From Chloroflexota bacterium (GTDB taxonomy: Bacteria > Chloroflexota > Limnocylindria > QHBO01), in assembly GCA_005879775.1 (NCBI GenBank), contig VBJX01000002.1, forward strand, positions 1 through 27,650: DNA of 27,650 bases, written 5' to 3'. Each line of letters opens with the position of its first letter. Position 1 is the first letter of the stretch. Below, one piece after another: positions 22,224 to 27,650 of this stretch. Under the pieces are notes generated by a model. The model made no database searches. It saw nothing but the letters and a program-made list of their open reading frames with translations, and was not told the DNA's origin. Position numbers and translations under genes: made by a program.

Positions 22224-23492
22224 CTATCCTCCGGGCAGAACGCGGTAGAGGCCGCCGCCCGCGAGGTCGGCGGCGAAGAGCTCGTCGCCATCGTCCACGC
22301 CGAGCGAGGAGATCTTCAGCCCCGTCTTGGCCACCGTCTGAGTCATGAAGCTCCCGTCAGCCTCGACGCGGAGCGAGAAGAGGAGGCCGCTGCAGTAGTC
22401 GCCGAAGACGTAGACCCCCGCGAGGGCCGGCTGCTGGCTGCCCCGGTAGACGTACCCGCCGGCGACCGCGCAGCCGAGCTGGTGGGAATACTCGGCGATC
22501 GGGGGCGTCAGCCCGCTCTGGTCGCAGCCGGACGACTGGTAGCAGTGGTCGCCCTCCAGCACGTTCCAGCCATAGTTTTCTCCGCCGCCTGAATCGGCCG
22601 GCTCTCGGTCGATCTCCTCCCAGGCGCCCTGGCCCACATCGCCGATGTACAAATCGTGAGTGGCTGCGTCGAAGCTGAAACGCCACGGGTTGCGAAGCCC
22701 CATGGCCCACACCTCCGGCCGTCCGGCACCCGGATTCGAGCCCCCGCTGGCATAGGGGTTATCGGGTGGGATCGCGTACGCCAGGCCCTCGGCTGGCGGC
22801 GAGTCGACGTCGACGCGCAGGATCTTGCCAAGCAGGGCGTTGGGATTCTGGCCGTTTCCCTGCGGGTCACCGCCGCCGCCCCCGTCACCCAGGCCGATGT
22901 ACAGGTCACCATCCGGGCCGAAGGCCAGCTGGCCCCCGTTGTGGTTGGCATACGGCTGCGGCACGACGAGCAAGATCCGCTCGCTGGCCGGGTCCGCCCG
23001 CTGGCCATCTGAACTGGCCGTCAGCTCGCTCACGACGGTGGCTCCATCGCCGGCGCGCGTGTAGTCGACGAAGAGGCGCCGATTGGAGGCGAACTGCGGG
23101 TGGAAGGTGAGCCCCAGCAGGCCCCGCTCCCCGCCGGAGAGGATGCGGCTGGTCAGGTCGACGAAGGGCTCGGCTCGCAGCCTCCCGTCGGCACTCACCA
23201 GCCGCACCGCCCCGGCTCGCTGGTTGACGAAGATGCGGCCCGATCCGTCGCCGGCGCCGGTGATGCCGACCGGTGCATCGAGGCCCCCGGTGACCCGCAC
23301 GAGGTGCAGCTCGGCAGGTCCGCTGACGAGCCCCAGGCTCGGAGTTGGAGATGGCGACGCGCTCACCGCCGCCGAGGCGCTCGGGTTGGAGGTGGGCACC
23401 TGGCTCGGCGTCGCCGTCGGTGTGCTCGAGCAACCGGCGAGGAGGAGGACTGCGCACGCCGCCGAGGCGATGTGGCGGCGGATCGGCTGCAT
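22224..23492 (-). CDS. PQQ-dependent sugar dehydrogenase family lipoprotein
   Basis: 422 residues. An N-terminal signal peptide with a lipobox (LLAGC, lipidated Cys21) predicts export and membrane anchoring; a Ser/Thr/Pro-rich linker (to about residue 55) follows. The rest is a six-bladed beta-propeller of the glucose/sorbosone dehydrogenase (soluble aldose dehydrogenase) family: GERGLLGLTFHP, YANHNGGQLAFGPDGDLYIG with the conserved His, GLGDGGGGGDPQGNGQ, LGKILRVDVD, GLRNPWRFSFD and NYGWNVLEGDHCY. Cysteines in CYQSSGC and elsewhere suggest disulfides. The true substrate and whether PQQ is used are unknown; no PQQ genes are nearby. ATG 23492 is chosen for the signal peptide; a longer frame upstream reads through antisense sequence. 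A TACTCT hexamer lies 8 bases before the start (minus strand), again hinting at leaderless transcription. Confidence 0.92.
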   Translation of the reverse strand: MQPIRRHIASAACAVLLLAGCSSTPTATPSQVPTSNPSASAAVSASPSPTPSLGLVSGPAELHLVRVTGGLDAPVGITGAGDGSGRIFVNQRAGAVRLVSADGRLRAEPFVDLTSRILSGGERGLLGLTFHPQFASNRRLFVDYTRAGDGATVVSELTASSDGQRADPASERILLVVPQPYANHNGGQLAFGPDGDLYIGLGDGGGGGDPQGNGQNPNALLGKILRVDVDSPPAEGLAYAIPPDNPYASGGSNPGAGRPEVWAMGLRNPWRFSFDAATHDLYIGDVGQGAWEEIDREPADSGGGENYGWNVLEGDHCYQSSGCDQSGLTPPIAEYSHQLGCAVAGGYVYRGSQQPALAGVYVFGDYCSGLLFSLRVEADGSFMTQTVAKTGLKISSLGVDDGDELFAADLAGGGLYRVLPGG

Positions 23493-23586
23493 CTCGCCAG
23501 AGAGTACCCCGCGGCCGACGGATCGGTTGCATTGGTCTTCCGGAGGGCCGGACGCATGCCCGATGCGGTACGGTTGCGTTGCAGCG
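23493..23586. promoter_or_regulatory. Divergent region with operator-like repeats, PQQ-dehydrogenase / glgE
   Basis: The 94-base gap holds CGGTTGCATTG (23524-23534) and CGGTTGCGTTG (23571-23581), 10 of 11 bases alike and 47 bases apart, plus an inverted repeat CGCAT-5-ATGCG (23553-23567). TACGGT at 23568-23573-type positions directly follows it and could be a poor -10 for glgE. This arrangement suggests a regulator controlling sugar or glucan genes in both directions, but no known site was recognised. Confidence 0.35.
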
Positions 23587-25668
23587 ATGGCCATCACTCG
23601 CCCGACCCACAGGCGCGCGACGCAGGCCGCGCTGGGCGGCGCGGATGATGCTGAGCCGGCGGCAGGCGAGATCGGAACTCGTCGCGCCATCGTCATCGAG
23701 CGGATCGACCCCGAGTTGGACGGTGGCCGGCACGCCGTGAAGCGCGTGGTCGGCGATGAGCTGCGCGTGACGGCCGACATCTTCAGCCATGGCCACGACC
23801 TGCTCGACGCGGTGCTGCTCCTGCGCCGCGAGGAGGACGAGATCTGGCTCGAGTCGCCGATGCGGCTCATCGACAACGACCGTTGGAGCGGGTCCGTCCC
23901 GCTGGCGCACAACGCCCGGCATCGGTACACCATCGAGTCCTGGCGCGACCTGATCGGATCCTGGCGTGCGGAGCTGGAGCAGAAGGTCGCGGCCGGGCAG
24001 GCCGTCGAGGTGGAGCTCGAGGAGGGGAGGCTCCTGGTTGAGGCTGCCCTGTCGCGCGCCGGCGGTGAGGATGCCTCCACGCTCGCGAAAGCGCTTGAGC
24101 GGTCGCGCGCCAGCCCGGGCGCATCAGCCCGGCGCGCCGCCCTGGCCGGCGAAGCGGTGCTCGCCGCGGCCCGGCGTCACCCGGACCGCACCTCGGCCAC
24201 CCGCCTCGATCGCGAGCTGCCGCTGGTCGTCGACCGCGAGCTGGCACGCACTGGCGCCTGGTACGAGCTCTTCCCGCGCTCGCAGGGACAGGATCCCGCG
24301 AACCCCATCCCCACGACGCTGGGGGAGGCTGAATGGCGGCTTCCGGACATCGCCGCCATGGGCTTCGATGTCGTCTACCTGCCGCCGATCCACCCGATCG
24401 GTCGGACTCATCGGAAGGGGCGCAACAACGCGCTCGCGGCCGAACCGGACGCCCCGGGCTCGCCGTGGGCGATCGGCTCAGAGGAGGGAGGCCACGAGGC
24501 AGTCGCCCCCGAGCTCGGCGGACTGCCCGCCTTCAACCACTTTCGTGCCGCCGCCGAGCGGCACGGGATGGAGGTCGCGCTCGACCTGGCGATGCAGGCC
24601 TCGCCGGACCATCCATGGGTTCAGGAGCATCCCGAGTGGTTTCGCCACGCCCCCGACGGCTCGATCAAGTACGCCGAGAATCCGCCGAAGAAGTACCAGG
24701 ACATCTACCCGTTCGACTTCGACCAGCCCGATCGGCGGACACGGGCGGAGCTCTGGGAGGCGTGGCTGGGCGTCGTCCTGACCTGGGTCGGGCGGGGCGT
24801 GAAGATCTTCCGCGTCGACAATCCACACACCAAGCCGGTGCCCTTCTGGGAGTGGCTGATCGGCGAAGTGCAGCGCGACCATCCCGATGTCGTCCTCCTC
24901 TCCGAGGCCTTCACCCGTCCGAAGATGATGCGGGCCCTCGCCAAGGTGGGCTTCAGCCAGAGCTACACCTACTTCACCTGGCGTGACACGGCCGGGGAGC
25001 TGCGCGACTACCTGACCGAGCTGACGCAGTCGGAGATGCGCGAGTACTTCCGCGGCAACCTGTTCACCAACACGCCCGACATCAATCCGCATCACCTCGA
25101 CAACGGACGCGGTGCCTTCCAGGTGCGGGCCGTGCTTGCCGCCACGCTGGCTGCCTCGTGGGGCATCTACTCGGGGTTCGAGCTTCTTGAGCGGGATCGG
25201 CTCGAGGATCGCGAGGAGTACGACCACAGCGAGAAGTACGAGATCCGCGCCCGCGACTGGGAGGCGAGGCCGAACATCAAGCGCCTCGTCAGCGCCCTCA
25301 ACCGGGTGCGCCACGAGTCTGTGGCGCTGCAACGGAACGACACGCTTGCGTTCCAGGACGTGACCGGGGCTGAGGTGCTCTTCTATCGCAAGGCGCTCCC
25401 TGCCGGCGAGATCGACCCTCTCACCGGCGGCGCGAGCCGCTTCCGCGATCCGGTCTTCGTGGCCGCCAACTGCGACTTCAAGGCCTCGGTCCGAGCGATC
25501 CTGCATCCAAACCTGCCCGCGATTGGGATCGGTTGGGACGAGCCGTACCAGATGGTCGACCTCCTGACCGGCCGCTGGCGGCGCCTGCGCGGTGCCGACA
25601 TCCCGGTCGAGCTCGATCCCACGCGCCTGCCCTACCGGGTCTTCACCATTCGCCCGCTCCAGGACTAG
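23587..25668 (+). CDS. glgE: Alpha-1,4-glucan:maltose-1-phosphate maltosyltransferase
   Basis: 693 residues, GH13 subfamily 3. Adds maltosyl units from maltose-1-phosphate to the ends of alpha-1,4-glucans. The N-terminal domain has IERIDPELDGGRHAVKRVVGDEL-type family sequence (ends given) and ADIFSHGHD. The catalytic barrel has GAWYELFPRS, LPPIHPIGRTHRKGRNN, SPWAIGSEEGGHEAV, YAENPPKKYQDIYP, then the predicted nucleophile Asp411 (FRVDNPHTKP), acid/base Glu440 (LSEAFTRPK) and Asp498 (NTPDINPHH). SEKYEIRARDW is also typical. Start ATG 23587 gives normal length; ATG 23563, eight codons earlier, is possible. malQ begins 4 bases after the stop. Partners TreS and Pep2/Mak, which usually supply maltose-1-phosphate, are not in the window. 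Confidence 0.96.
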   Translation: MAITRPTHRRATQAALGGADDAEPAAGEIGTRRAIVIERIDPELDGGRHAVKRVVGDELRVTADIFSHGHDLLDAVLLLRREEDEIWLESPMRLIDNDRWSGSVPLAHNARHRYTIESWRDLIGSWRAELEQKVAAGQAVEVELEEGRLLVEAALSRAGGEDASTLAKALERSRASPGASARRAALAGEAVLAAARRHPDRTSATRLDRELPLVVDRELARTGAWYELFPRSQGQDPANPIPTTLGEAEWRLPDIAAMGFDVVYLPPIHPIGRTHRKGRNNALAAEPDAPGSPWAIGSEEGGHEAVAPELGGLPAFNHFRAAAERHGMEVALDLAMQASPDHPWVQEHPEWFRHAPDGSIKYAENPPKKYQDIYPFDFDQPDRRTRAELWEAWLGVVLTWVGRGVKIFRVDNPHTKPVPFWEWLIGEVQRDHPDVVLLSEAFTRPKMMRALAKVGFSQSYTYFTWRDTAGELRDYLTELTQSEMREYFRGNLFTNTPDINPHHLDNGRGAFQVRAVLAATLAASWGIYSGFELLERDRLEDREEYDHSEKYEIRARDWEARPNIKRLVSALNRVRHESVALQRNDTLAFQDVTGAEVLFYRKALPAGEIDPLTGGASRFRDPVFVAANCDFKASVRAILHPNLPAIGIGWDEPYQMVDLLTGRWRRLRGADIPVELDPTRLPYRVFTIRPLQD

Positions 25669-25672
25669 GCCG

Positions 25673-27553
25673 ATGCCCGCTTCGGCCGGAGACCGGCAGC
25701 CAGCGGGGCCGGCCTGGCCGGCCCCGGGCAGCGTCGACGAGTCCTACGTCGATGCCAGCGGGGTCCGACGCAGGATCTCGAGGTCGGCCATCGCGGCGGT
25801 GCGCGCGTCGATGGGCGCCACGCGTGGCGTGGCCAACGCGCGGCCCGATCCGGTGCGCCTGGCCAAACCCGGTCTTCGGCTTGATACCCCCGGCGAGCTG
25901 GTCCTGGAGGATGGCACGCGGCTGGGTCTGATCGCGCGTCTCCCGCGCGATCTGCCGCCGGGCTACCACCGCTTGCTGCTCGAGCACGGTGAGCAGCTCC
26001 TCATCGCGGCCCCGCCACGCTGCTACTTGCCGGCCGGGCTGCGGGCCTGGGCCTGGTCGGCACAGCTGTATGCCACCCGCTCGCGCGGCAGCTGGGGCAT
26101 CGGCGACCTCGCCGACCTGCGGTCGCTTGCCTCGTGGGCAGCGGAGCTCGGAGCGGGAGCCCTGCTCATCAACCCGATGGGCGCGCCGAACCCGAGCCCC
26201 GACCCCGAGCCGAGCCCGTACTACCCGAGCACTCGACGCTATGCCGACCCGCTGCTGATCGCCATCGACAAGGTGCCCGGCGCCGATCGAGCCGCCGCGG
26301 CAATTGCTCCGCTGGCCGACGAGGCCCGCAGCCTGAACGCCGACCGGCTGATCGACCGCTCCCGGGTGCTGGCCCTCAAGATGGGCGCGCTGCAGGCCAT
26401 CTGGGATGCCGGCGGGGGCGGGTCCCAGGCGAGTGCCCGGCGGCTCGAAGCGTTTCGGGCGCTGCGCGGCCCATCGCTGCGCCAATGGGCAACCTTCGTC
26501 ATGTTGAGCGAACGGCTCGGGGCCGGCTGGCGTGCCTGGCCGGCCGGGTACCGGGATCCCTCCTCGACGCAGGTCGCCCTGGCCGCGGCCAGGGACGCGC
26601 AGCGGGTCGCCTTCCACGAGTGGATCCAGTGGCTCATCGACGAGCAGCTGGCGACGGCCGCCAGGAGCGGACCACTCCTCATCACCGACCTGCCGGTCGG
26701 TTTCGACCCGGGCGGCTTCGACGCCTGGACCTGGCAGGAGAGCCTGGCATCGGGCATCTCGATCGGGGCGCCACCTGACCCGTTCAGCCGCCGGGGCCAG
26801 GACTGGGGGCTGCCGCCCTTCATCCCGCATCGGCTCCGCCAGGATGGCTATCGGCCCTTCATCGAGACGCTGCGAGCCGCGATGCGCCACGCCGGCGGCC
26901 TGCGGATCGACCACATCCTGGGTCTCTTCCGCCTCTGGTGGGTCCCACAGGGCCGGTCACCGGCGCGCGGCGCCTACGTGCGCAACGCCGCCGACGAGCT
27001 GCTGGCCATCCTGGCCATCGAGAGCCACCGCGCCTCGGCCGTGGTGATCGGCGAGGACCTGGGGGTGGTGGAGCGCGGGGTGCGGCAGGCGTTGCGCGCG
27101 CGGAACGTCCTGTCGACCAGGCTGCTCTACTTCGAGCGGCGGGACCCCGCTGCCTATCCGAGGCCGGTGCTGGCCGCCGTCAGCACCCATGACCTGCCCA
27201 CGGTGGCCGGCGTGTGGAGCGGCGCGGACCTCGCCGACCAGGCGCGGACCGGCCTGATCCCCAACGTGAAGGCAAACGACGGGCTTCGCGCGCAGCTGGA
27301 GCGGTCAACGCGCCTGGGGCGCGGGGCCACCGCCGGCCACGTGGTCCTGGCTGCGTACGGGCGGCTTGCCCGCTCGAAGGCCGCGCTGGTGGCGCCCAGC
27401 CTGGAGGACGCCGGCCTGGTGGAGGAGCGGCCGAACGTCCCGGGCACCAGCGGCCGCCATCGCCCCAACTGGTCCCTGGCGCTGCCGATGCCGATCGAGC
27501 AGCTGCGGGCCGATCCGTTCGCGGCCGAGCTGGCTCAGGCCCTGCGGCGCTGA
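25673..27553 (+). CDS. malQ: 4-alpha-glucanotransferase (amylomaltase)
   Basis: 626 residues, GH77. Transfers alpha-1,4-glucan segments between chains, releasing glucose. Motifs: the donor-site region SRGSWGIGDLADLRSL, SPYYPSTRR, then the predicted nucleophile Asp413 (LRIDHILGLFRLWW), acid/base Glu461 (VIGEDLGVV) and Asp507 (STHDLPTVAGVW), and near the C-terminus VPGTSGRHRPNWSL. About 110 extra N-terminal residues precede the barrel, as in the longer MalQ forms. ATG 25673 starts 4 bases after the glgE stop with a weak GGCC spacer and no clear ribosome binding site, so coupling with glgE is likely. Its 3' end overlaps the convergent glgB-like gene by 19 bases. Confidence 0.95.
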   Translation: MPASAGDRQPAGPAWPAPGSVDESYVDASGVRRRISRSAIAAVRASMGATRGVANARPDPVRLAKPGLRLDTPGELVLEDGTRLGLIARLPRDLPPGYHRLLLEHGEQLLIAAPPRCYLPAGLRAWAWSAQLYATRSRGSWGIGDLADLRSLASWAAELGAGALLINPMGAPNPSPDPEPSPYYPSTRRYADPLLIAIDKVPGADRAAAAIAPLADEARSLNADRLIDRSRVLALKMGALQAIWDAGGGGSQASARRLEAFRALRGPSLRQWATFVMLSERLGAGWRAWPAGYRDPSSTQVALAAARDAQRVAFHEWIQWLIDEQLATAARSGPLLITDLPVGFDPGGFDAWTWQESLASGISIGAPPDPFSRRGQDWGLPPFIPHRLRQDGYRPFIETLRAAMRHAGGLRIDHILGLFRLWWVPQGRSPARGAYVRNAADELLAILAIESHRASAVVIGEDLGVVERGVRQALRARNVLSTRLLYFERRDPAAYPRPVLAAVSTHDLPTVAGVWSGADLADQARTGLIPNVKANDGLRAQLERSTRLGRGATAGHVVLAAYGRLARSKAALVAPSLEDAGLVEERPNVPGTSGRHRPNWSLALPMPIEQLRADPFAAELAQALRR

Positions 27554-27650
27554 GGACTCACCGGGCGCAGGAGGATCGAGCCGAGCGGGGCAAGGTCAAG
27601 CTCGATCGAGTCCGCCCAGCCGCTGGTCGGGATCGGCTTCGTCTGCAGCG
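27535..27650 (-). CDS. glgB: C-terminal end of a probable 1,4-alpha-glucan branching enzyme (partial)
   Basis: Only the last 37 codons are in the window; the stop is TGA at 27537-27535. The visible sequence includes GWADSIELDLAPLGSILLRP, which fits the closing beta-strand of the C-terminal all-beta domain of GH13 enzymes, where branching enzymes typically end in a pattern like S-hydrophobic-LTLPPL-hydrophobic-LRP. Placement next to glgE and malQ favours GlgB, which makes the alpha-1,6 branches that GlgE then extends. Another GH13 enzyme such as a debranching or trehalose-forming enzyme remains possible. A short basic tail (PQRRRA) overlaps the end of malQ. Confidence 0.55.
   Translation of the reverse strand, partial: LQTKPIPTSGWADSIELDLAPLGSILLRPVSPQRRRA

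Noticed and set aside
23493..24080. Upstream extension of the PQQ-type dehydrogenase frame
   Set aside because: It is antisense to glgE, low in complexity, and would bury the lipoprotein signal peptide that starts at 23492.
1..27650. Mobile elements, CRISPR arrays, tRNA/rRNA genes, defence islands
   Set aside because: No transposase, integrase, regularly spaced repeats or RNA gene signatures were seen; genes are continuous housekeeping and membrane genes of uniform composition.

Overview
This is a high-GC stretch of bacterial chromosome packed with overlapping genes. It is dominated by de novo purine biosynthesis. The composition, the three-part PurS/PurQ/PurL enzyme, the Fe-S type PurF, the many zinc-ribbon membrane proteins and the GlgE glucan genes suggest a high-GC Chloroflexota lineage (Limnocylindria/Ellin6529-like); a deep actinobacterial relative is the main alternative. 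That placement is inference from gene content. No rRNA or tRNA gene, insertion sequence, CRISPR array or phage gene was recognised, and no intergenic gap exceeds about 200 bases.

Layout. Positions 1-5434 (+): the 3' part of guaA, a large UPF0182 membrane protein and purD, almost without gaps. Positions 4832-5842 (-): a DUF1003 membrane protein whose reading frame runs on antisense into purD. Positions 5907-14761 (+): purE, purB, an unknown six-TM protein, an MgtC/SapB protein, purC, purS, purQ, two zinc-ribbon membrane proteins and purL, mostly joined by 1-4 base stop/start overlaps. Positions 14778-16439 (-): a GGDEF + HD-GYP cyclic-di-GMP protein. Positions 16639-21475 (+): purF, purM, purN, a double-zinc-ribbon membrane protein and a CPBP-family intramembrane protease. 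Then radC (+), a PQQ-type sugar dehydrogenase lipoprotein (-), glgE and malQ (+), and the 3' end of a probable glgB (-) running off the window.

Function. PurF, PurD, PurN, PurS/Q/L, PurM, PurE, PurC and PurB cover the route from PRPP to AICAR. GuaA makes GMP from XMP. PurK, PurH, PurA and GuaB are not in the window. The last block is alpha-glucan metabolism: GlgE adds maltosyl units from maltose-1-phosphate, MalQ disproportionates glucans, and the likely branching enzyme makes alpha-1,6 links.

No clearly new system was found. The points most worth checking are: a probable CTG start codon for the MgtC-like gene; the DUF1003 frame that reads antisense into purD (possible frameshift); unstudied zinc-ribbon/membrane proteins built into the purine operons; repeated operator-like sequences before purF, radC and glgE; and -10-like hexamers placed so close to starts that leaderless or short-leader transcription seems likely.
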